The notes beneath the pieces are model-generated. The model searched no databases, had not been told where the DNA came from, and saw nothing but the letters and a program-made list of their open reading frames with translations. Positions 30,811-36,471 of a stretch of DNA of 36,471 nt are shown piece by piece. Position numbers and translations under genes: made by a program. The DNA lies in assembly GCF_000153725.1 (NCBI RefSeq), contig NZ_DS022278.1, positions 220,097-256,567 of the forward strand, given 5' to 3'. This DNA is from Salipiger bermudensis HTCC2601. Its GTDB lineage: Bacteria; Pseudomonadota; Alphaproteobacteria; Rhodobacterales; Rhodobacteraceae. The stretch's first letter is position 1, and every line of letters starts with the position of its first letter.

Positions 30811-30873
30811 GGCGCTTAGCCTATCCTGCATTAGTCACAACCCTAGCCCCAAACGTGGTCCGGGACCACGTTT
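30811..30873 (+). other. oriT: Putative origin of transfer (nic core plus 11-bp palindrome)
   Basis: GCTTAGCCTATCCTGCATTA contains CCTATCCTG (30820-30828), the same core as the RP4 (IncP) nic site, where cleavage follows the final G, and close to the VirD2-type TATCCTG border core. The relaxase of this locus is of the matching family. Twenty-two bases on, AAACGTGGTCC-G-GGACCACGTTT (30851-30873) is a perfect inverted repeat with 11-bp arms, suited to a relaxosome protein or termination hairpin. Position directly before mobC-relaxase is typical. Confidence 0.72.
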
Positions 30874-30973
30874 TCCGCGCTCACCGTCAAGGCTGGGCAA
30901 GATGCCGCCGCAGGCGCGAGATGCGGTCCCAGATCACATCGAAAGACCGTGATCCTCCGCTGGTCGCAAAGTA

Positions 30974-31001
30974 AAACGCACCGTCCGGAGGCGGTGCGTT
31001 T
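30974..31001. terminator. Bidirectional hairpin between oriT and the small membrane gene
   Basis: AAACGCACCG and CGGTGCGTTT form a perfect 10-bp stem around TCCGGAGG, with A-run and T-run at its sides, so it can end transcripts in either direction. It lies after the small membrane gene at 31030-31317, which reads toward it. Confidence 0.7.
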
Positions 31002-31029
31002 CGATCCGTCAGGCCTGCTTTGCTGAGGG

Positions 31030-31317
31030 CTAGCCCCAGAGAAAAAGCAGTCGATTGCGCGGGGTGACGCGGAAGACGAGGCTGTCGAGATAGAACGACA
31101 AAGCGCTCAGGGCGACGAACACGCCGCCCATCAAAACCGGCGCGATGATCCGATAGACGAACGGGGTCTGATCAACGGCATCAACGCCGTAGCCGGTGAA
31201 GACCATCACCGCTCCGGCCACCCCGGCGGCCAAGTGCAGCACCATCAGCACCGTGAGAGTCGCCTGAACCGGCGTGCGGATCAGCAGCATTGCGTTCCAA
31301 AGCGCGATCTTCACCAT
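31030..31317 (-). CDS. Small three-span membrane protein
   Basis: 95 residues with AGGAGGAAAAG before the ATG. Three transmembrane segments: LTVLMVLHLAAGVAGAVMVF, IIAPVLMGGVFVALSALSF and a weaker N-terminal ALWNAMLLI part. The C-terminus is basic. It lies 12 bases after parB and is probably the last gene of the partition operon. I do not recognise the family; a link with plasmid transfer or maintenance is only positional. Confidence 0.68.
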   Translation of the reverse strand: MVKIALWNAMLLIRTPVQATLTVLMVLHLAAGVAGAVMVFTGYGVDAVDQTPFVYRIIAPVLMGGVFVALSALSFYLDSLVFRVTPRNRLLFLWG

Positions 31318-31329
31318 CTCTTTTCCTCC

Positions 31330-32370
31330 TCAGTCCCGCAGCAATTCCACCAGCTCGACCTCGGCCAGTGGCACCTCCGCCAGCCGCCCCTCCCCCTCGA
31401 AACGGATTAGGAGAGACTTGGTGTTCGAAGCGGGCTGGTCGAGAAGCGCCTGGCCGAGCTGTCCGGCATGACGGACCAAAAGGGCGGGCGAGGCGCCAAC
31501 GACGCGCGGCCGGGGCACGGTCTGAGAAGCGGCCGCTGGCGCTTCAACTGGCGCGCTCCCCTGCCCTGCCACTTCCGCCGTTTCGAGGCTTGCATCGGGG
31601 GTTTGCTTCGGGCTTTCCACTTGAGGCCCCTCGGGCGCAATCGGTGCGGTCGCACTCACGTTGTGCGCGGCCTGTTTGGCTTCGATCTCCGCCCGCAGAC
31701 GCTCGACGGACACGCGGCTAATATCCCCCGCCTCGGACTCGCTGAGAAACTGCCGAACGGCGGCTTCGTCCTTTTTCCAAAGCGTGTTCAAATCCGACAG
31801 GGCGCGGATCGGGGCGTTCCGGGCGGCAGCGTCGCGCAACACATCCGGCATCTTGGCCAGGGCGGCGAAGCGGGACACCTCGCCTTCGTTCCAGCCAAGC
31901 GCCTCGGCGATTGCACTGCGCGACTGGCCCGCTGCCCGCATCGCAGCGACCGCCTCCGCGACCTCCAGGGTCGTCAGGTCGGCCCGCTGCACGTTCTCGG
32001 TCAGCTGCGCCATGCGCAGCGCGTCCGTCATCTCGCGAACGACAGCCGGAATCCTGATCAGCCCCGCCAACTTCGCGGCCTGGAAACGCCGCTCGCCCAT
32101 GATCAACACGTGCTTCCCGGCCTCATCTGCAGGCTGCACCGTGATCGCCTGCAGTACCCCTTGGATCCGGATGCTCTCCGCCAGCGAGGCCAGCTGATCC
32201 TTGTCGAAATGCCGACGGGGCTGCTCGGGGTCCGGTACGATGTCGTCAAGCGGGATGTCACGCTGCCCGGCCTGCGCCGGTTTGTTCTTCCGCGTCAGGG
32301 CCGCGAGATCGCCGCTCTTCTTGAGACGGTCCAGCGTCTGCATCGTACTACCGAATTTCTTCTCGGCCAT
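31330..32370 (-). CDS. parB: ParB partition protein
   Basis: 346 residues. The N-terminal ParB/Srx domain (residues 38-125) contains VPDPEQPRRHFDKDQLASLA and the GERRFQAAKLAG box that binds CTP in this family. A helix-turn-helix follows (EVAEAVAAMRAAGQSRSAIA, GWNEGEVSRFAALAK, about 135-175). The C-terminal part (EGRLAEVPLAEVELVELL) should dimerise. It binds the plasmid centromere and works with the ParA encoded four bases upstream. GAGGAGTGAG precedes its ATG. Confidence 0.95.
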   Translation of the reverse strand: MAEKKFGSTMQTLDRLKKSGDLAALTRKNKPAQAGQRDIPLDDIVPDPEQPRRHFDKDQLASLAESIRIQGVLQAITVQPADEAGKHVLIMGERRFQAAKLAGLIRIPAVVREMTDALRMAQLTENVQRADLTTLEVAEAVAAMRAAGQSRSAIAEALGWNEGEVSRFAALAKMPDVLRDAAARNAPIRALSDLNTLWKKDEAAVRQFLSESEAGDISRVSVERLRAEIEAKQAAHNVSATAPIAPEGPQVESPKQTPDASLETAEVAGQGSAPVEAPAAASQTVPRPRVVGASPALLVRHAGQLGQALLDQPASNTKSLLIRFEGEGRLAEVPLAEVELVELLRD

Positions 32371-32373
32371 GGC

Positions 32374-33114
32374 TCACTCCTCCTTCTCGATAGCCTCGAT
32401 GAACCAGTCGAAGAAGGCGCCGAACTCGGCTGCAGCCTCCTTGCCGCTGGCGGTCGGCACCTCGAACACCGGAATCCCCTCCGCCTCGGCTGCCTCGTAT
32501 CCAACCCGGTTCCGGATGGCGTGTGGCACCAGAAGGTTGGAATAGGACTCTGCAACGGCGAGCAGCGTCTCGCGCTCGTTCTTCTTCACGGCGTCGAAGC
32601 GCGACGGCAGCAGGCCCAGGAACTGGATGCCCTCGTTGATCTCCTGCACCTGCACGAAGGCTTTCAGTACGCCCTCGACACCATCGAGTGAAAACCGCTT
32701 TAGCTCGATAGGCGACAACATGAAGTCCGCCGTCAGAAGCGCGCCGTAGACCAGCGCCGAGAATGTCGGCGGCGTATCCACAATGCAGAAGTCCGCGCCC
32801 TCCAGCCCGTCCAGCGCCGCCACGGTGCCTTGCAGCACCGTATCGTCCGAGCTGACAGGTACGTCGCGGTCCCCTTCGATCAAGACGACCTCGCCAGGAT
32901 CGACGAAAAAGCTCGGCGCTTCGCCACCCTCGAGCATCTGCAATGCGTTTCCGACGACCCGCGTGCCACCCATGGCACTGGTGAGGTTGCGTTGCCCGTC
33001 CAGATCAACGGCGATCACCGAATAGCCTGCGCGACCGAGGTAAAAGGCAATCTGGCTCGCCACGGTCGTCTTGCCGACGCCGCCCTTGTTATTCGCGATC
33101 ACGATCGTCTTCAC
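32374..33114 (-). CDS. parA: ParA partition ATPase
   Basis: 246 residues from GTG 33114, chosen for the AAAGGAGCAG site upstream; the longer frame to 33162 only overlaps the preceding gene. Deviant Walker A KGGVGKTTVASQ at residues 10-21, Walker A-prime/B region DFCIVDTPPTFSALV near 105-120 and AVDLDGQRNLTSAMGG near 36-51. It moves plasmid copies apart on the nucleoid in response to ParB. It overlaps the 3' end of the small ribbon-helix-helix gene. Short form without an N-terminal DNA-binding domain, so the ribbon-helix-helix protein likely supplies operator binding. Confidence 0.95.
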   Translation of the reverse strand: MKTIVIANNKGGVGKTTVASQIAFYLGRAGYSVIAVDLDGQRNLTSAMGGTRVVGNALQMLEGGEAPSFFVDPGEVVLIEGDRDVPVSSDDTVLQGTVAALDGLEGADFCIVDTPPTFSALVYGALLTADFMLSPIELKRFSLDGVEGVLKAFVQVQEINEGIQFLGLLPSRFDAVKKNERETLLAVAESYSNLLVPHAIRNRVGYEAAEAEGIPVFEVPTASGKEAAAEFGAFFDWFIEAIEKEE

Positions 33115-33277
33115 GGTCTGCTCCTTTCTCGTCGGTCTTCGGGCCGATACCCCATTGCTCAAGCGCGGCGAGGACGATCTCGCCCATTGTCGTTTCCCCC
33201 TCGAAGGCCTCGCGCTTCAGGGCGCGATGCACGTCGAGGGGCATATTCATGGAAAACATGCGTGTTGGATTGCGCAT
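33089..33277 (-). CDS. Ribbon-helix-helix protein of the partition operon
   Basis: 62 residues from ATG 33277 with GAGAGG upstream; a longer start at 33316 is possible. The segment RMFSMNMPLDVHRALKREAF and TTMGEIVLAALEQWG has the strand-helix-helix form of CopG/ParG proteins (Met-Phe-Ser-Met-Asn-Met strand). The end is highly charged. Located directly before parA, it is probably the autoregulator that binds the palindromic promoter at 33434-33462. Confidence 0.75.
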   Translation of the reverse strand: MRNPTRMFSMNMPLDVHRALKREAFEGETTMGEIVLAALEQWGIGPKTDEKGADREDDRDRE

Positions 33278-33433
33278 CGACCTCTCCGCAAAACGCAGTC
33301 GGATTTCGGCTGACATATGCGCGGCGCCCTGATGCAGGGCGACTGACCTCGGCCCTGGGTCGCCGCGGCGAGACGTCTGTCTCGGCGCGGCAAATTTTTC
33401 CCGGGGCCAGGCCGCTTGCCTGTAGTGGCGTCC

Positions 33434-33462
33434 ATAGAGTCATACATATGTATGGACTTCAA
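33434..33462 (-). promoter_or_regulatory. Partition operon promoter with embedded palindrome
   Basis: On the - strand TTGAAG (33462-33457) and CTCTAT (33439-33434) are 17 bases apart and fit -35 and -10 hexamers. The spacer is filled by CATACATATGTATG (33441-33454), a perfect 14-base palindrome, flanked by TCCATA/TATGGA at 33431 and 33451. This is the expected design of an autorepressed par promoter. The segment 33278-33433 is the untranslated leader and could contain centromere sites, but I see no clear iterons. Confidence 0.5.
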
Positions 33463-33468
33463 ACAGAT

Positions 33469-33490
33469 GGGGCCCGCAAATGCGGGCCCC
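33469..33490 (-). terminator. Terminator after the ArdC gene
   Basis: GGGGCCCGCA and TGCGGGCCCC form a perfect 10-bp stem with a two-base loop, 22 bases past the ArdC stop on the - strand, followed by ATCTGTTTG. Confidence 0.75.
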
Positions 33491-33512
33491 TTGCGAAGTC
33501 TTGCCGATCTGC

Positions 33513-34394
33513 TCAGGCGGCGCGTAAAGCCCCGCCGACGGCGGCGGCCTCCAGAACAAAGTCCGCGGCCTTTTGCGCGGCGCTCGCCGCCTTGAAGATC
33601 GCCCGCTTGTCTTCTTTCAACACCCCGAGCCAGCTCTCGAGGTAAGATGCGGCCTCGTCGATGGTCGGCTCGACGCCAATGCGCGCGCCAAGAAAACAAC
33701 TGCCGATTTCTGCTATCAGCTCTTCGCGGGCATAGTCGGCCTTGGTGCTACCGACCTTGAAGCGGTCCAACCGCGACCGATGACCGGTCCAATGCGTGAC
33801 CTCGTGGCAAAGCGTTGCCGTGTAGTGCTGCGCGGAAATGAAGGCGGACACGGGCGGCATCTGGATCCGATCCTCCGACGGGATATAGCACGCCCTTGCA
33901 CCGCCATGCGTGACATTGGCCCCGACTGCTTGGAAGAAAGCATCGACCTCCGGCAGGGGGCGCGTGCCAAGATCTTCCTGCACCTCGGGACGGTTGTAGA
34001 ATTCTTCCGGCAAACCTTCGATCTGGTCGGCGTTGAAGACGCGATAGGCGCGGGCATAGGGGATCGCGACCGCCTCACCGTCGTCATTCTCCCGCTCGAT
34101 GGTCCCGTATTTCACCACCGTCGATGACTTCTGCCCCTTGCGCACATGCGCGTCGAAGTCCTTGGCCTGCTTGAAGGTGAACCAATGCGCCGAAGCAAAC
34201 CCGTTGGCATGGGCGGCAAGCCAGAGCATCAGCACATTGATCCCCCGATAGGGCTCGCCATTTGCCCGCAGCGGGAATGTGCCGCCCTGCTCGCCACCGG
34301 ACCAAGGCTTGCGCCACGGCGAAACGCCCGCCTCCATCGCCTCGATGATCTGGTTGGTAACGTGCTGGTAGATGTCGAAATCTGATTTAGCCAT
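33513..34394 (-). CDS. ardC: ArdC-like antirestriction/ssDNA-binding protein
   Basis: 293 residues from ATG 34394, chosen for AGGAGG upstream. The N-terminal ArcN domain starts DIYQHVTNQIIEAMEAGVSP and continues WRKPWSGGEQGG and YRGINVLMLWLAAHANGF; it binds single-stranded DNA. The C-terminal zincin-like metallopeptidase domain has TLCHEVTHWTGH (HExxH near residue 210) and a downstream EELIAEIGSCFLGARIG with the third ligand Glu. In conjugative plasmids such proteins shield incoming DNA from restriction. Complete. The 400 bases upstream hold a promoter-like palindrome but no gene. Confidence 0.92.
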   Translation of the reverse strand: MAKSDFDIYQHVTNQIIEAMEAGVSPWRKPWSGGEQGGTFPLRANGEPYRGINVLMLWLAAHANGFASAHWFTFKQAKDFDAHVRKGQKSSTVVKYGTIERENDDGEAVAIPYARAYRVFNADQIEGLPEEFYNRPEVQEDLGTRPLPEVDAFFQAVGANVTHGGARACYIPSEDRIQMPPVSAFISAQHYTATLCHEVTHWTGHRSRLDRFKVGSTKADYAREELIAEIGSCFLGARIGVEPTIDEAASYLESWLGVLKEDKRAIFKAASAAQKAADFVLEAAAVGGALRAA

Positions 34395-34753
34395 TTGTGG
34401 CCTCCTGACTGGTGAGACGGGGGGGCTTGGCGCCCTCCTTCCGCCGATGGGCTGCGCCTCGGCCACCTGATCCGACCGAAAACGCATGTTTTCGGCGGAA
34501 CAGAGTGGGAGAGGGCGAAGCCCGACCCACGGGCCTGAACCGGACAGTCAAAGGATCGGAGACGAGGTTGGTGCGGCCCGCAGGCCGGAGGCCGAGGACA
34601 CGGTCCTCGTCGGAGACGACGCGCCTGCGCGGCGCTTGTCTTTTGACTTTCCGGGGCAGGTCTGTTGGGCGGACCAGACCAAAGGAAACAGCCAGGGCGG
34701 GGGTGAGCGGGCGCACGCCCGTCGATCCCCTGCCCTGACCTCTGACGACATGT
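34395..34753. other. Upstream region of ArdC, no gene seen
   Basis: Very GC-rich. A perfect 8-bp dyad CCGAAAAC-GCAT-GTTTTCGG (34476-34495), about 80 bases before the ArdC start, could be an operator. Several frames are open on both strands but none has a ribosome site. Confidence 0.4.
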
Positions 34754-34776
34754 GACCCGCGCAAACTGCGCGGGTC
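34754..34776. terminator. Hairpin between the ArdC region and the 50-residue gene
   Basis: GACCCGCGCA-AAC-TGCGCGGGTC, a perfect 10-bp stem, lies 49 bases after the stop of the - strand gene at 34826. TCTCTTCT follows on the + strand. Confidence 0.65.
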
Positions 34777-34825
34777 TCTTCTGATCCTTGTCGGAAACTC
34801 AGCTGGCCGAGGCCGACGACGGCCA

Positions 34826-34978
34826 TCAGCCCTCCTCCGGAGGCCGATCCAGGTTGCGGGAATAACTGACCTCGACCTTGAGGAAGCCTGGGACGCTGAG
34901 CGCGACCGAGATCTTGAGGTTCGCCTTGGTGGCGAGGCTTCGCAGGATTGAGCGCAGACGGGCGATGATCTTGTTCAT
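34826..34978 (-). CDS. 50-residue hypothetical protein
   Basis: ATG 34978 has a near-ideal site (GAAAGGAGCACCACA) before it, which decides the start; the longer frame to 35164 is not needed. The product opens with a basic amphipathic helix (MNKIIARLRSILRSLATKAN), then a beta-like stretch (LKISVALSVPGFLKVEVSYS) and an acidic end (RPPEEG). No family is recognised. It is followed by the 34754-34776 hairpin. A regulator or membrane-active peptide is possible, but nothing proves it. Confidence 0.6.
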   Translation of the reverse strand: MNKIIARLRSILRSLATKANLKISVALSVPGFLKVEVSYSRNLDRPPEEG

Positions 34979-35991
34979 TGTGGTGCTCCTTTCGGTGATG
35001 GATGATTTCGGGAGATCACCGCGACGGCCCAGAGCGGACCGGTGCACCGCCTGCGGTCGCAACGAAGCGCAGCGCAGTGAAGAAGGGCCTGCCCTTGCAC
35101 CGGGACGGGGCCGGCGCACGCTCTCCCAATCAAATCGCCACACCGCGAAGGTGCTTTCGCACACTGACGGATGCCCGAACCTGCGCGTTCCTTCCTGTGC
35201 TGCCCCACCCCCAAACCGATCGCGAAATGCGGGCCAGACCTCTGGCCGAGACGGAGGCCACTAGGCGACCATTCGGCCGCGCTGAGGGCTGGCTCGGAGA
35301 GACTGACCGCAGCGCTCTTGGCCGAAGGGAGCACGGGGGTGTCCGGCTCGGGGTGGAGGGCGGCGGCGCCGACCGGAACCTCGGCACGCGGTCCCGCGCC
35401 TGCGCGGGATTCGCCCAGACCCAACGTCCCGTCGCGGTTTCCCACAGGCCCCTCTCTCGATACTTGGGGTCTCGTTCGGGGCCTGCTCCGGCCTGAAACT
35501 CCGCTCCCAAGGTCGCTTCATTCCAGGCTGGAAAACCGCTCGCCCTCAACCGTCCGTCGCACATCAACCCGGCGGAAAATTGGTTCTGGATCGCAGTCGC
35601 AACGCGCCCTCCAAACGAGGAATACGCGTAGAAGCTGATCTTCAGCCGTTACCCAAGGCTGAGACACATTCAAAAACATATCGACTTTCAGTGGCTTGCC
35701 CTGACGTTGATTGGCGTCTTTCCGCGCAACGATGGAACAGTAAGGTTCAACCTCAGACTGTTTCAAAGTAGCAATTCCGGGCTTGGTTCTTAGTGGTGAA
35801 GGCCCAGGATGACCGCTTTTCGCGACTGCCTCAGTGAAGCCGCGAAGCCCGGCGTCATGGGCTCCTGACCGAGAGCCAGCATGACGTTCTCAGCCAACCG
35901 CTTCTTCCCGAGCGGCGAGCCGACACGACCCGTTGCGCCGCCGGGCACCCAACCTGTGGCACGACACAGACGAACCAAGAAGGAGGTACAA
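34979..35991. other. 1-kb region without a convincing gene
   Basis: Frames are open on both strands because of GC bias, but none has a ribosome site and a recognisable product. Two weak candidates exist on the - strand: 35518-35766 (TTG start, ending VEGERFSSLE) and the end of a frame at 35790-35925 (RLAENVMLALGQEP to ILGLHH) with good codon use but no plausible start. The stretch 35560-35780 is lower in GC. It could contain decayed genes or untranslated RNA. Confidence 0.4.
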
Positions 35992-36291
35992 ATGGACCAA
36001 TCGAGCGCGGCTGTCCGACAACCGAAGCGCGCCCTGCTACTCGGCAACAGGGTGCGCCAGTTCATCAAACGCGGGGGCCGCCTGCGCTACGAACCCCATA
36101 AAGATCCTGCGAACGGCAAAACCGTCTGGGTCGTCATGGGCGTCTTCCCCGACGAGACGGAAGAGCCGGTGTTCACGACGTCGTCCGGCGAGCACAAGCA
36201 CTTCCGCTCGGCCGATGCCATGATCCAATATCACAGCCAGATGTGCCCGGATGAGGATGTGCTGATCGTTCCGATGCCCACGAGCCATTAG
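35992..36291 (+). CDS. Hypothetical protein of 99 residues
   Basis: ATG 35992 follows AAGGAGGTACAA, a near-perfect ribosome site that decides this start over the ATG at 35881. The product is soluble, with a basic region (RQPKRALLLGNRVRQFIKRG) and a mixed alpha/beta middle (GKTVWVVMGVFPDETEEPVF, FRSADAMIQYHSQM) and ends PDEDVLIVPMPTSH. No signal peptide or cysteine pair. No family recognised; good ribosome site, codon use and following terminator support it. Confidence 0.7.
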   Translation: MDQSSAAVRQPKRALLLGNRVRQFIKRGGRLRYEPHKDPANGKTVWVVMGVFPDETEEPVFTTSSGEHKHFRSADAMIQYHSQMCPDEDVLIVPMPTSH

Positions 36292-36303
36292 CTCACGGAT
36301 TGG

Positions 36304-36325
36304 AATGGCCCCTCCTGGGGCCATT
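36304..36325 (+). terminator. Terminator after the 99-residue gene
   Basis: AATGGCCCC-TCCT-GGGGCCATT, a perfect 9-bp stem with a 4-base loop, 12 bases after the stop. Confidence 0.7.
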
Positions 36326-36372
36326 TCGCCGCGATAGCGGCTCCTGTGCAGCGACACCGCTGGTGAAACAGC

Positions 36373-36388
36373 GCGACATCGCAGGTGG
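36373..36388 (+). repeat. IS21-type terminal sequence (opposite end type)
   Basis: GCGACATCGCAGGTGG is the exact inverted copy of 871-886. The wider end CAGCGCGACATCGCAGG resembles the outer end at 901-915 read inward (GTGGCGCGACATCGCAG). The element would begin near 36363-36370 and continue to the right. Only one motif copy is seen before the sequence changes character. Confidence 0.5.
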
Positions 36389-36389
36389 T

Positions 36390-36471
36390 GATTTTGGCGC
36401 CCCGAACGCGATCATCTTCTCCGGCGGCCCGGACAGCCTCACCCGCGAACGCTCACCGCGGCCGCCCAAGG
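36390..36471 (+). CDS. GMP synthase-like (GATase domain) fragment, runs off the edge
   Basis: The frame reads APNAIIFSGGPDSLTRERSP followed by RPPK. The FSGGPxS and SPRxP elements are those of the class I glutamine-amidotransferase domain of GMP synthase (GuaA), residues about 45-65. The stretch directly follows the IS21-type end without a visible start codon or ribosome site, and the 3' part is outside the window. Only 27 codons are visible, so this is a tentative call; a chance resemblance in GC-rich sequence is possible. Confidence 0.4.

Noticed and set aside
31468-32691. 407-codon + strand frame opposite parB
   Set aside because: Antisense to ParB and ParA, which carry clear family motifs.
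34975-35638. Overlapping frames on both strands in the GC-rich region
   Set aside because: Arg/Pro/Ala-rich products, no ribosome sites and mutually overlapping; typical of GC-biased non-coding DNA.

Overview
The window reads as an accessory replicon, most likely a plasmid, of a Rhodobacteraceae-type alphaproteobacterium (Paracoccus/Rhodobacter/Roseobacter-like). The basis is high GC and codon use, a VirB/VirD4 type IV secretion remnant with a VirD2-like relaxase and an RP4-type nic sequence, a ParA/ParB locus, an ArdC-type protein, and a large copper-handling island bounded and cut by insertion sequences. Species assignment is inference. No replication initiator and no copper-responsive regulator is visible.

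Layout. 1-3.65 kb: a pile of insertion-sequence debris. An IS21-type element (istB runs off the left edge) sits in the tnpB of an IS66-type element, which itself sits in an IS5-type transposase gene. Then come one small secreted-protein gene, a second truncated IS66 and a complete IS6-type element. 3.65-8.8 kb: the end of a conjugation operon: virB10 decapitated by the IS6 element, virB11, virD4 and an LPD7-domain gene, each overlapping the next. 8.8-13.3 kb (+ strand): small Cys/His secreted protein, periplasmic multicopper oxidase CopA with a Met/His repeat, outer-membrane CopB, then CopC and CopD. A hairpin separates them from convergent - strand genes.

13.3-17.6 kb (- strand): small Cys/His secreted protein, cytochrome c, Tat-exported multicopper oxidase, cytochrome c, DUF305 membrane protein, glutaredoxin-MauE fusion, mostly translationally coupled. 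17.8-25.3 kb (- strand): Met-rich EF-hand protein, CPx copper ATPase, DUF2933, ICMT-like methyltransferase, a 34-residue membrane peptide, DUF302, a 36-residue peptide and an APC permease. An IS256 element with an 8-bp target duplication splits the EF-hand gene from the ATPase. 25.5-26.1 kb: a third small Cys/His secreted protein behind a perfect FNR-type box. 26.06-28.59 kb: intact IS66 element with an 8-bp target duplication.

29.05-31.3 kb: VirD2-like relaxase, MobC-like protein, a putative oriT with the RP4-like nic core CCTATCCTG, and a small membrane protein. 31.3-33.5 kb: ribbon-helix-helix protein, ParA, ParB. 33.5-36.3 kb: ArdC-like protein, two small unknown genes and about 1 kb without a convincing gene. 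At the right edge a second IS21-type terminal sequence abuts a short stretch resembling the glutamine-amidotransferase domain of GMP synthase.

Together the copper genes cover cytosolic export (CPx ATPase), periplasmic oxidation and sequestration (two multicopper oxidases, CopC, EF-hand/Met-rich and Cys/His-rich proteins), an outer-membrane component (CopB), inner-membrane transport (CopD) and electron-transfer partners (two cytochromes c, glutaredoxin-MauE). The least explained parts are three small Cys/His secreted proteins spread over separate units, the oxidase sandwiched between cytochromes, and the ATPase operon tail.
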